Shown here one piece after another: positions 43,777-54,735 of a stretch of DNA of 64,000 nucleotides; positions within the stretch are counted from its first letter, which is position 1; every line of letters begins with the position of its first letter. The notes beneath the pieces were generated by a model, which saw nothing but the letters and a program-made list of their open reading frames with translations, did no database searches and was not told the DNA's origin. The DNA comes from Forficula auricularia (Eukaryota; Arthropoda; Insecta; Dermaptera; Forficulidae): assembly GCA_024734495.1 (NCBI GenBank), contig JALMQS010000099.1, positions 66,934,291-66,998,290 of the forward strand. The letters run 5' to 3'. A program made the translations under genes and the position numbers.

Positions 43777-45479
43777 TACCATGTAGAATAAATAATATAA
43801 AAAATAACCTCTATACAAGAGCATTTATCCATACCGTAAACTAGACTGTTTTTGAATTAAGTTTTTACATGCAGTTCCTCCAATCAAGAGCGGAATTAAA
43901 TACTGAACTAATCATTGGCAGCACATTTAAATCCTAAACTAATGTCTGAGAAGCGTCTCAAAACAAGAATGCAATTAAATCCTGAATTAACCATTGTCTG
44001 ATATTTTGAATCTTTACAAGTAAGCGCCTCCGAACAAGAGCGCAATCAAGTTCAAGGTATAAACTAATTTTTTGAGTGATAACTCATTTTTTCTTAATTA
44101 TATCTTGCTCACGTGTTTTGATCTGCTTTAATTTATTACATAGTTCCCAGCTTATTTTAAATATAATTTATCTCACTTTAATCTAATCTGACAGAATACT
44201 TTGTTTTAAAAAATAAAAAAACGACAATTTAATTTTGAAAATTACAAATCCTCTTCAAATTAATTGAAATTATTTTCAAACCTTTGTTTTTACATTATCA
44301 TAAACGAACGTTAATATAATAGGAAAAGCAGCTTTGACAAAGCAGCATTTAAAAAAACAACATGACAAGTCCCCTTGAATGTGATTCTTTCCCTCAAAAG
44401 TCCTTCAGATTTGAACTTTTTTAATAAATGTATAATTTTTAACTAAAATATATTTAATTTAGCGTGGGAGTATTTTTCTTTAAGAAAATATCAAATGTCA
44501 AACAAACATGTGTTCAGGATTGAACTTTTATTTAAAATAATTTAATTAAAATATTTCTTTCTTATAAAAACAAATATGTATACATTTTCCACCCCCGCTA
44601 TCTACCTGCTTTGATACATTTTTCATTCTTAACTTATTTCTCCCTCACTTTTTCTTTTTTTAATTAACAAATTTTCTTTGAGTCACCTGCTATTCATTTT
44701 TCTAATTGCTTCCTCTTTCACGAGCCAAAGAGAATGTTTTTCGATTCCTGATTAAGTGATGAGCCGAGATGGATGAGCAGGGAAGCACTTTTTTTTTAAT
44801 TAAATGAAGCAAATAACCTCCCAGTTTCACTCGTTTTTTTTTTCATTTAATCCTTTTGAAATTTTTTCTACTATCTTTTGGGTATTCGTTTTAGTAGCGA
44901 GAATATTTTCGGATTCTTCAAATAAATTTAAATTAGATTTAAAAGAAACTAAATTTGTACAATTTATTTATTTTTATACACTTCAATGTATCACTATACA
45001 TTTACTCTTTTACTTAGTTATGAGATTATTCAAATGTAATTATATAAACCGTGATTAACCCTTTGAAGTAGAATAAGTCTTTATCCGCAAGGATGGTAGG
45101 AAACTCAATAAAAGTAGTTTTGAGCTCAAACGCTTGAGCGCTAGTGTAGAATATTTTGTTTGATTGTAGCATTGTAATCATGAAGAATTTTTTTTTAATG
45201 TTTACTGAATAAGTATAGGGTTTTAGAGAGTGATATAGGGGAGAAAATAAGACCTAGCTTGGAGTATTTTTCTCAGATAATGAAAGATATAGGAGGTATG
45301 ACTTTTAGAAAGTGAAAGAGATGAATGGGATATAGTTAATGGAGGTGAATGGTTGAGTCAAACCAGTTTTAGGAATATATACTCTATGAAAATGTTAGAA
45401 AAGGTACGAGCCCCACCTCACCCCCCCCAAAAAAAAAAAAAATCTGGGTTCATATCTGAGATTGGATATGAAAAATTAT
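43777..45479. other. AT-rich DNA without recognisable genes
   Basis: The frame at 44804-45058 is A/T-driven with no domain. A C-run followed by an A-run lies at 45422-45441. Confidence 0.4.
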
Positions 45480-45492
45480 TCTGATTTTATTT

Positions 45493-45832
45493 TTATTTTT
45501 CCATAATCAGGAATATGATGGTCTGTTTTTCGAAAGTGTTCTTTCTATAATAGCTGTTTGGTTGCATAATAGAAGGAAAGAGATGTCTCTCGACTGTCCG
45601 GCCTCCGTTCGAGGTAAAGAATCTTTTCAAGGGCTGAGGGGCAAGGTTGGTTGGGCTGGTTTTTTCACACACCCTAAAGGGCGGGTGTCCAGGACGGAAG
45701 GTGACTATTGAAATAATAGACATTCCAACAGATTGGCGGAACACCAGTGTGAGTGAGAAGGCTTTAAAGAACGGATACATTCAGGCAAACAAACATTGGT
45801 GGATTATCATCACCACCAACATGATTACCTAA
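45493..45832. other. GC-elevated patch with opposing open frames
   Basis: A 95-codon frame on the minus strand (MYPFFKAFSL … FTSNGGRTVE) and a 61-codon frame on the + strand (…VTIEIIDIPTDWRNTSVSEK) overlap. The + frame has the more protein-like composition. No domain was recognised and no convincing splice pair was found. Possibly an exon or old coding repeat. Confidence 0.22.
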
Positions 45833-45996
45833 AGATTAAAATTAAAAGCATAAATTTAAGATTGTGTCTTCAGCTGTATAGAAATGTTTTTATTTAAGAA
45901 CAAAATAAATAATAGAGAGCACCTTCGAACCTGATGTAAATAGATATATATTGATATACAATTCATATACTTAAGTCAGTCGGACTTAGGTATATA

Positions 45997-46370
45997 CAGT
46001 GGAGTTCGATTACCGCGTTAATTGGTATTGAGAACCCCGGATAATACGATTTTGTATTTTAAAACAAGAACGATAAAAAATAAACATTCTTTTTAGTTTT
46101 TAAAAATGTACATAAGAAATTTGTATTTAATATTTATTTACAGTACCTACATATTTATGTATTATTAAAAATTATCACAATTAAAGATTTTTTATATTTT
46201 TGCTATAAGTTGTACTTCACGTACGTGAGTGTATGCATTTGGAAATTTTAAAAACTAATAAATCAATGTATGTAATTGAATTTCATACGTACATAGCTAT
46301 TTTTGATTTTTTTAATGATATTGATTGCGACCCGCAGATAATCCAGCCGCGGATAATCGGTAGTCCACTG
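45997..46370. mobile_element. pogo/Tigger-like MITE (374 bp)
   Basis: The left end CAGTGGAGTTCGATTACCGC and the right end, inverted, CAGTGGACTACCGATTATCC then GCGG give imperfect terminal inverted repeats of the Tigger type (CAGT… TTATCCGCGG). TA lies immediately outside both ends (45995-45996, 46371-46372). The interior is AT-rich and non-coding. Confidence 0.82.
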
Positions 46371-46514
46371 TATGTGTCACGAATTTTCAACCGATGTTCC
46401 CGGAAATGACATATCGAACATTAAAATATTAACTCCCAGACAGTAGGTCATTTCACGATTTAGTTAAACAGGGTTCCCCTAAACAAAAATTGGGGGACAC
46501 TGTTCTGGATTCTT

Positions 46515-46610
46515 ATACTTAATTTTAATTTTCTTTCTCTTTTTGTTTCAGGTAAGCATCTTTTGAAATATTTTCCTGAATATATCCAAAATCACATGAT
46601 GTGAGTAAAT
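46515..46610 (+). promoter_or_regulatory. Recursive-splicing-like module B (acceptor + GTAAGC + second donor)
   Basis: The pyrimidine tract TTTCTTTCTCTTTTTGTTTC ends in AG at 46551 and is followed directly by GTAAGC. A second donor GTGAGTAAA starts at 46601. The enclosed 46552-46600 is 49 nt, the same length as module A at 6663-6711. The frame starting at its third base is open (KHLLKYFPEYIQNHM); the frame that would follow the candidate exon at 28262 (phase 0) meets TGA after four codons, as expected for a poison RS-exon. Joining AAG at 28262 to GTAAGC would rebuild a strong donor. RNA support is lacking. Confidence 0.48.
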
Positions 46611-48634
46611 ATCTTCAAACAATTTTATTATCCAATCAGGATAAATTAAGTTTAATTTATATTTTATTTCTAATTTTTTTTATAACATTTTTTGACGATA
46701 TTATCGATGAGCAATGATTGACTCTAACTCACTTTTGAGAGCCCTCAAAACTACATACCAGTATTTCCCACTTATATATTATATTATTTAAGATTCTTAT
46801 CAAAACCATCGTTATAATAAATAGCTAGCACTAGGTGAATTTCTATGTTTTTAATAATCTGACAGAAAATTTAATTTCCAAGCCATTTCAAATTAAATAA
46901 GTACCTATATCTATTCATTTAAAATTTTGAGTTACATTTTTAGGATTCTTCGAAATTGTATCCGGATCCTAACTTGTTATACACGTCTATTTAGAAAAGT
47001 TATATCTAGTGAAAGATAATCGTCTAGTGATAATGAATTTATTGGCAGGATGATACAGATAAAACCAACGATATGTCACCATCTGGTGTTTTTTGAACAC
47101 TATTTATTTTTATTTATTTTTCTCAACAAAGCTGGAATAACTTCAAGTTCAATTTTCAAATTCTCATGCTCCGGTCCTACATTGTTAATCAGAGATTTAA
47201 ATGATTTATCAGATTAATTACGAATATTCATATTTAGGTACAGCAAAAATAAAATCCTTAATCTCGAGAAAAGAATTTGAATTTTTTTCCTTGAATTTAA
47301 GAAGGAATGTAACAAAAATAAATCTGACTTGACTTATGCACCCTACTACGTCTCTTTCCTGCTTTTACTCTTTACTTTCACTCTTTGATAACAAGCCATC
47401 ATTCATAATATTTCTAAAATTTAAGGAAAAATTAAAATTACAAATTATTTGTACTTATTTATCCGAAATTGAAAATTATACATTATAGAGATATTAAAAT
47501 TTTAATCAGATCAATATTTTGTATGAATTTGATTCACCCTACACTTAAGTATGATAGACAAAAGTAGCCATTTTTAGTCGAATTTTGAATGTATTTTTTT
47601 TTTGTAATCTCGATAACAAACAGACATGCAGCCTATAAATAGACTGATTGAATGAAAAAGTCTTCAAAACGTAGGTATATTTAAGATTAAAATATGAGTT
47701 TTTGAAGCTTTTCCAATATTTTATAAGTGAAAGTAAAAATTGAATTCTTTCATTTTCTCTGCTCTTTTCTGCCTTTTGCATCTGTAATCTTTCAACTTTA
47801 AAGTAAGACAAATTTATGTTTAATATTTAAGTATTATAATTATCTTTAAGTATATAAAATCTTCTTTAATGCAACTTTCTGTTTCTTTGACTAGAAAGAC
47901 AAAGCCAACTTTGACTTCAGAGGTTTGTTTACCCGTATCATTAAATAGAATAACATTTTTAAATGGCTACTTACCTACAAAGTCGGATTTAAATTATACT
48001 ATACAATTTGGTTTTATCAAATGGTTATATTTTACAAGAAGTTCTAATATCTGAGCTCTCTTTCTTTATACATTTCTGATAGGTAACCACTTGAAATCTC
48101 AGCGAGTTTTTTGTATAGCTATATCAATACAAAAAACTGCCTAGCTTGGAGGCAATTAAAAGAGCCAGTCGGTTGGTTACCTACAGATGCTGGAATTTAG
48201 AATGGACAGGTGAGACCTTAAGATGGATACAAAGACTTATAATACACTTCATTCCCTTAGATCGGCTCTGCTTCTCCAAGGGAAAATGCATAAAATGCAT
48301 TGTTTGGCTAAAAAGATGGATGTTGCGGTACTCCATTCATAAAAGGTTTAAAATACCAACTACAAAATAAAATAAGGAGATGTGGTCCATTCCCATGAAT
48401 TTACTATACACCTGCCCAACTCTCGCTCTTTAGTGTATTAAAATTTAATTAAAATAACTATTTATATTTTTTTTTTCTTTGAGAACAGTGTCCATTTAGT
48501 CGAATTCTAAGTGAAATTTATTTTTATTTTTTTATGTGTGTGTAAGTGTGCGTAATTGAGTTTAGGGGTCAGATTATAAGTTGAACTTGAGTTTTACTTA
48601 GTGAAAGTGGTATAGGTTTTAGGTGAAACATGAT
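46611..48634. other. AT-rich DNA without recognisable genes
   Basis: The first ~70 bp align with the sequence downstream of module A. The frames near 47545-48370 carry no domain. Confidence 0.4.
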
Positions 48635-48710
48635 ATTAATTAATAAAGTAGGAGTGTAGTTTCACAATGAATTCATTGTGAAACTACACTCCTTTACTTT
48701 ATTAATTAAT
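48635..48710. repeat. 76-bp near-perfect palindrome
   Basis: ATTAATTAATAAAGTA then GGAGTGTAGTTTCACAATGA meets its inverse at the GAATTC centre (48669-48674). The only difference between the arms is a 2-3 base indel in AAAGTA. There is no spacer, so it would extrude as a cruciform or fold as a tight RNA hairpin. Confidence 0.92.
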
Positions 48711-48818
48711 TGTAAAGAGTTTTAAGTTTGGAGAATTTTTATAATATTAAATTGAAAAAATAAATAATAACAAATAGATACGTCTGTATCTACTTCGTTT
48801 TGCACGGATGATTATAAC

Positions 48819-49575
48819 ATCAACTGGTGTGTTCACCACACAACATTCACATTTTCATTTATTTGAAGTCATCTCGACACTACTAATTTACACCCCCTTC
48901 CTTTATTTCGTTTTTTTGATTTTCTTAAAAACAACTCTAACGATTTTTTTTTAATTATTGTATTTATCAAGTGCCATGAGTTATTAGTTGTGTCAAATTT
49001 TTAATCCCATTGGAATAAAGGAAGGGGTTGTAAATTAAGAGTGTCGTAAAATAAATATTTTAATCGTTCATATCTTGTCTTCGGGAAGTCGCAGAGCTTT
49101 GAAATTTGAAACTTAAGCTATCTAGAGGCTACAAGAAGTATGAAAAGATTTTGGCTAAAAGTAGAAAAACCGGAAGTTGATGTTTTCGTACATAAGAATG
49201 TACCCCTCTGCGTTTCCCAACCTTAAGTCTCAGAGCTACGAAATTCGAAACCTAAGCTCGATATAGGCTAGAAGGAGTACAAAGTACAACAAGCTTACAT
49301 GATTGCCTGCGACGCCGACGTCGGCAACCTTGAGTACTCTTATTTATTTATGGGAGTTGAATTTTCGGATTTTTACTTTAAATTAAACCAAGATAATGAT
49401 TTTTAAATCAAGTGCTAAAAAGACACTTTTCTAATATCTGGTGAATCAGAGATTACTTAAAAAAAAGTGTCACGAGTTATTAGTCGTGTATAAATTTTAA
49501 TCCGATTGAAATAAAGAAAGGTGTCACGATGATTTCAAATAAGGTGGAAAGTCATGTGGTGACCACACCAGTTGA
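48819..49575. mobile_element. Foldback element with ATCAACTGGTGTG termini (757 bp)
   Basis: The ends ATCAACTGGTGTGTTCACCA and, inverted, ATCAACTGGTGTGGTCACCA lead into TTATTTGAA.TCATC.TGACAC, also inverted. Within it a second inverted pair (CGACACTACTAATTTACACC at 48872 and its inverse near 49020-49054) and GAGTTATTAGT.GTGT repeats form nested stems. The middle holds a ~110-bp imperfect direct duplication (GCAGAGCTTTGAAATTTGAA / TCAGAGCTACGAAATTCGAA). Non-coding. Confidence 0.8.
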
Positions 49576-50658
49576 TTTCCCTTATAGAGCCTGACATTTA
49601 TTGTTTCTGCACATGTATCTAGATAAAATTTAGGGAACACGGTGTTGGTTTATAGTGCAACATTATACAAATTATATTAGGTTAGGGTTTGTGGTGCTAT
49701 ACACCTATAGATATTTTGCAAAAATATAGTATCTGAATATGGTATATATCTAAATGTCTAAAAAAATTTAATTAAATATTATTACATTTTCACAATAGCA
49801 TTCTCCAGATATTGTAGATGCTTTTAAAACAACACTGCTGCTACCCTTGGCAAATCAACTTTCTAGCTTAAAGTGACGGATAAAGATAAAAAAATCTTAG
49901 CTACTGTATTAAATTGATGGATAAAGCTCCCAATCTGACTTCCGGGAGAAAATGTTAGCGTATAAAATAAAGTAATAATAAAAAAAAAATATTTAAATTC
50001 ATCTTTGTTAACTAAACAATAGATTCATTCCGCTTTGTGATGGCATCTGAGAATGTGGAATCGTTTTCTTATTCTATATTTATCAGTGGCAAACAGAGAA
50101 TCTATTTATTTGGATTAAGAATTTTCCACGAGACGGGAAACGACTGGTTGGGGAATCTCAGTCAATTTTTTTTTAACACTAAGATTGATATTTCCGTTTT
50201 TTTGTCCATCCCGCATTTTTAAATTGAAAGACAAAGTAGACAATTTTTCAAGATACGTTATGATGTCCAAAATTTTATTAATTTGCCAATTTTTTGGACA
50301 TAGAAAGATATGAGATAGTAATTTGAAACTTGGCACAGAGATACAGTTAAATAATACACACATGTGGGTTATATTTCACCTTATTAGTTAAAACCCATTG
50401 ATAGTTCCCAAATTATGACAATTCGAGTTTTTTTTCGCGAGTTTTGCATTTTCATACCCGAACATCTGAACCTAAAAAGCTCAAGAAGCATTATTCGATT
50501 CATTTTTTGGAAATTCAAACGAACTTTCTACCACATTTTGATTTATATATTAGGTATCTTAAAGAAATACAGAAAAAACTTGCTTGCAAATAGTTTTTCC
50601 CCACATTTCAGATATTTCTAAACATGATATAAGCTTATTCAATTTAATACTTCCACCC
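49576..50658. other. AT-rich DNA without recognisable genes
   Basis: Text near 49840 (CTGCTGCTACCCTTGGCAAA) resembles 29243 (GCTGCTACTCTCGGCAAA), a dispersed repeat that abuts the foldback at 28960. The degenerate block CAGATATTTCTAAACATGAT occurs at 50609-50628. Confidence 0.4.
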
Positions 50659-50822
50659 AAGGGGTGAACCGCGATTGGAATTAGGTGTACACGTCTTTGG
50701 AATTATGTGGAATTATTTCGGAATTCATTGGATAATGCCCCTTCATCTATTGTCTTCTACTTGAAATTGAAAGTGGAAGTGGATGTAGGTGTACACGATA
50801 TTAGGTCGCGGTTCACCCCTCG
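50659..50822. mobile_element. MITE family A, copy 2 (164 bp)
   Basis: The ends are AAGGGGTGAACCGCGA and, inverted, GAGGGGTGAACCGCGA, nearly perfect, with paired GTGTACACG motifs inside. It aligns end to end with 4969-5132. This copy has the better preserved terminal repeats. Confidence 0.9.
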
Positions 50823-52044
50823 CTTATACCCTAGAGAAATGGTTCTTTTGCTCTCATTTTGTCATTATATTATTAGGTAATCACTGTGAATGCAATCAAT
50901 ACAACTAGAAAATAATGATAATTATGGGTCAGTTTGTTTTATTTCACCATCCAGTTTACTGACCGGCCCATTCAATGTACTTAAGGTCGTTAGCATAATG
51001 GTACAGTAAAATTTATGAGAATTCAAAATAAACATCTAAGTTTAAAATAATTAGGAAAGCCATCACATAAATTTAGTGCATTTGGAAACAAATTGATAAA
51101 TTAAATGCTATATTTTGTTGATCACACTTTTATTTAATAATATTCCCTACCCATTACAAAATTTTTAGATCAAATTTAATAAGAATAATAATTAAATTGT
51201 GAGGAGCTCATAAAATTTTTAACTGGAAAATTGAATTAACCTTTCAATATCTCATTTTTGTTTTTTTACATTCACTTACACGGAGTTTTATGACCATAAC
51301 TGGAAAACGGTAAATCGCAATAAAAATAATTTAAAACTTAACTTAATTATCATTTCTTTGCCAAGATTTTGCGTTCACTTCCACACACCAATAGAACTAA
51401 TTTTTTTGAAGTTGTTAGGTTGAACACAATTTTTCCCAAAAAGCCCCTTTTTTTCAATTTTCACATTTAGGAGAAATTTCATGTTATTTGTTGTTTATAA
51501 ATCTTATAAAAATAAATATATTAGAAAAATTAGTTAAAAAGATTTAGAAACATTAAGGTCATTTCTGTCCAAATGGTTAATTCTAGAATAATCGACAAAA
51601 TTTCTAACCGAACTAAAACTTGTCCGAGCTTGTTTTTTCATCTTTACAGCTTCTTAGCTGTTTCAGGTAAAATAGTAGCAATAAAGGATCATTCTATCTG
51701 CGGACTTTTTACAAAAAAAAATTTTAATTATTTGTTTGCAAATACATTCGAAAGAAATTATTGAATTCATCACTCTTTCCTTATAGTCGATTAAAATTCA
51801 TATAGATATATAAAAAACAAAATTTAATAACGTGACGAAATTAAAAGCGTTAACTCACAGTTCTCTTAGTCTACTTTGCTAGTTATTTTATGAAAACAGT
51901 TTATTTTGAAAATTTATTTATTTTTTTGTCCAGCCATGAAAATGGGGGCTCTCGAGTTTGAAGCACCTAAAATTTGAATGTTTTTTTTGTTAATAATAAG
52001 TCATATAACTTGAACGATTCATGCCAATTATGTTTTATTTAAAT
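50823..52044. other. AT-rich DNA; one weak splice-like motif
   Basis: TTCTTAGCTGTTTCAG|GTAAAATA at 51651-51674 is a third, weaker juxtaposed acceptor/donor. No other feature. Confidence 0.35.
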
Positions 52045-52135
52045 GTCAGAAGGGTTCACACCCTCGGGCATCGAGCCTCAGCGTCAAACATCCGGGCAGT
52101 TGGGCTAACCCTAGAGATGAATTCCTTCCGATATG
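52045..52135. repeat. Dispersed repeat (GTCAGAAGGGTTCACACCCT type)
   Basis: AATGTCAGAAGGGTTCACAC, then CCTCGGG, GGGCAGTTGGGCTAACCCTA and GATGAATTCCTTCC. Parts recur at 19416-19448 and, in both orientations, around 60030-60330. It lies against the foldback at 52151. Confidence 0.6.
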
Positions 52136-52150
52136 TTGTATATATATGTA

Positions 52151-52805
52151 TAGTACAGTAGGGTGTTACTTATTTTGGATATTTTCGAATATTTACTCGG
52201 ACAGGGGCTCATATGGTTCTAAATAAATAAAAAAATATCCCCCAAGTTTCAAGTCTCTATCTCAATTTTAACCTAGTGTTACACAGCGATCAAGTTTCCC
52301 ATCTAAATAACATGGGGTTTTTGGCATTGAACGATCAATTTTTTATTCCTGCCAAAGTAATTATTCAAAAAATTTGAAACTCTGTAGACTTTATCCTTAT
52401 AATAGTAGCTATCCTTCAGAATTTTTACAGATTTTTAGCTATTACAATTTTAGAGTTACATCTAGATAAAATACTGCTATATCTTAGATATTAGTAAGTT
52501 ATAGACTCCAAAATTATAATAGCTAAAAATCTGTAAACATTCTGACGAATAGCTACTATTATAAGAATAAATTCTATATAGTTTCAAATTTTTTGAACCA
52601 TTATTTTGGCCTGAATGAAAAATTGATTGTTCAATGCCAAAAACCCCATGTATTTTAGATGGGAAACTTGATCGCTGCGTAGCACTATCTTAAAATTGAG
52701 ATAGAGACTTGAAACTTGGGAGATATTTTTTTTCAATTTATTTAGGACCATATGAGCCCTCTCATGTCAATATTCGAAAATATCCAAAGGAACAACCTAG
52801 TATAC
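52151..52805. mobile_element. Large foldback element (~655 bp, ~300-bp arms)
   Basis: The left arm (52151-52460) includes GATATTTTCGAATATT, AAGTTTCAAGTCTCTATCTC, GCGATCAAGTTTCCCATCTA, GGGGTTTTTGGCATTGAAC and TAATAGTAGCTAT. It is inverted in 52495-52805 at roughly 90% identity with few indels. A spacer of some 35-40 bp (TTACATCTAGATAAAATACT) separates them. The ends are TAGGGTGTTAC versus inverted TAGGTTGTTCC. No frame of note. Confidence 0.92.
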
Positions 52806-54066
52806 AGCTAGAAAATTCTTTTCAAATTAACAAAAAACATTTGAAATTATACTGCTGACCGAATCAAGTATTCAGTACACGGCCGTTTTTTATACATTAT
52901 ATACATTTGGTTATTTTTATATAATATATATGTATGTTTTATATAATATACCTACAATTATGATTGAAATTTAGTGTCTTGAATTTTGACAATTATAAAA
53001 ATTTTCAAAACTCAGCCTCCCCAGAGTCTGATGTCTAAATTAAACATTCCTATAACATGTTTGATACTGGTATTTTAATTTCTTTTTTCATAAATTAATT
53101 TTGAGAAATACCTCCAAGGAGACCGAATTTTCAAAAATTGTTTATTTTTCAAAATTAAATACCATTCAATAAATTTCAATCTTTACATCTAAAATATTTT
53201 TATTGTTTACCCAATGATGATGATTGACTCTAATTTTGATTTTTAAGTAAATAATTTTTTATATATATTTAATTATTATTAATGTTAAAATTTATTATCC
53301 CATAGAAATAATAATAAATATAATTTAATTTTATCCAACAAAAAATTACACAGTCTCTTAAGTTTTAGAAGAATAACCAGAGAATAAAATTATAATAGGC
53401 AACCGATGATCAGTAGTCTGTATGTATTTGTTGAAAATTAATAAAAACATGTAAAAACTGATCATAAACTTATAATAGCCATTAAGCTTATTCCTTGAGA
53501 TAGTTAAATATCAGGAGAATGTTAATGTGCATGGTTAATGCGTGGATTGTATCTCGAAGCGGAAAAAACGACACGACACGACACGTCTTTATCCCCATGA
53601 CGAAAAAAGACTCAACCTGTGTGGGCCGAATTAAATCGGACAACATAGATACTTTTCCTTTTTTTCTTTTACCCTCCGAGGCTCTCTTATTCAATAATTT
53701 GCGGCATGAAGCCAAATTGGATTTCTCATTTATGGATAAAAAAAAAAAAAAAGAAGAATGTAAGAGAGAGGATTGAAAGAGAAGTCAAGATTATTCTACC
53801 TTCAGGGATAAAAGATAAGAAATGGGGAGAGTGTAAAAATATCTTCCCCCGAAAGATTCATTCAAGATTACTTTCTCACGCAACGTGAATATACTCACAA
53901 CCTAAAATAATCAAAATATTTTTAAAAGGACGAATCTTTCAGTTCAAGGATATTCTTTATTTTTTACTTGTTTTTTTATCCTCGAATACTAATCCATTTA
54001 GGCAATAGGCATGTAGTATGATAATTTTATCAAGTGTTAGTATTGTTAGTAGAGGAGCAGGATTAT
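52806..54066. other. AT-rich DNA without recognisable genes
   Basis: The frames at 53488-53888 overlap on both strands, contain a poly-lysine A-run and show no domain. An (ACGAC)n-like run lies at 53569-53585. Confidence 0.4.
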
Positions 54067-54074
54067 AGCCGGCG

Positions 54075-54190
54075 AAATTTTATTCTAACGTGGCTTGAAC
54101 TTGAGTCTCCTACTCCAATAACGTCATTAAGATCACGATGATGAAGCAGTAACGCTACGCTCCCTACCAGCTCAACTACCTTTCCTTAAT
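54075..54190 (-). repeat. tRNA-like sequence, probable SINE head or tRNA pseudogene
   Basis: On the minus strand GGTAGTTGAGCTGGTAGGGA fits the tRNA D-arm/A-box (TAGCTCAGTTGGTAGAG type), and about 75 bp later GACTCAAGTTCAAGCC fits the T-arm/B-box (GGTTCAAnCC). The spacing would need a long variable arm (Leu/Ser class). No matching acceptor stem is present, so it is not a functional tRNA gene. Confidence 0.5.
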
Positions 54191-54329
54191 TTTTTTGAAA
54201 ATAACCAAAATGATTTACTTTTGAAAGATCGAACCTTAAATCTAAAAAAAAGTTTAATATTTAATAAAATATTTTATAAGTAATCATAGCAATTGCGTCG
54301 TTATTTTTATTTAAAAATATCGTACCTAT

Positions 54330-54400
54330 TTCTGAGATCATAGGGGAATCGACTCCAAAACTAAAATAGCTATTTAATCTATGACTAATAGTGAATCATT
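54330..54400. repeat. Fragment related to the 118-bp repeat
   Basis: GAGATCATAGGGGAATCGAC followed by AAAATAGCTATTTAATCTAT matches in order the end and start of the units at 7840-8192, with substitutions. Confidence 0.4.
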
Positions 54401-54485
54401 AATCACTTAAAGAAGGAAACCATAGCTCAATATAGGTATATTATCATTTTGTTATTGATTTACTTAATAATAACATTTTATTACT

Positions 54486-54735
54486 TACATTAGGGGCAGT
54501 GGATAAGGCTTTTGATTTCGGATCGAATTTACTCGCAATCGAATCTCGTCATATTCAGAACACGTTTCCTTTTTGTCAAAAATCCAAGCGTCTTCACTAA
54601 ATCCAGGGAAAGGCAATGGGAAACACCATTTTGAAAAATTTCCTTAGGAAAATTACAATCGAGAGAATACTCTCCATAATAATCGCCGACCCTCGGTATC
54701 GAGTATTACGCTTGAAGAAGAAGCAGAAGAATTCT
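54486..54735 (+). repeat. tRNA-derived SINE
   Basis: The head has GGGGCAGTGGATAAGGC (A-box/D-arm) and, about 50 bp on, GCAATCGAATCTCG (B-box/T-arm). The body includes AAGCGTCTTCACTAAATCC, AGGGAAAGGCAATGGGAAAC and CTCGGTATCGAGTATTACGC, typical of arthropod SINE bodies. The tail is (GAA)n-like (GAAGAAGAAGCAGAAGAA). SINEs of this kind are transcribed by RNA polymerase III and moved by a partner LINE. Confidence 0.75.

Noticed and set aside
44804..45058. 84-codon hydrophobic frame
   Set aside because: Phe/Leu/Ile-rich text is what A/T-rich DNA yields by chance; no upstream or splice signals.
45422..45441. C-run followed by A-run as a regulatory site
   Set aside because: Simple homopolymers, also at 27543 and 62602; no supporting context.
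54075..54190. Functional tRNA gene
   Set aside because: A- and B-box-like text is present but there is no acceptor-stem pairing and the spacing is too long without a recognisable anticodon arm.
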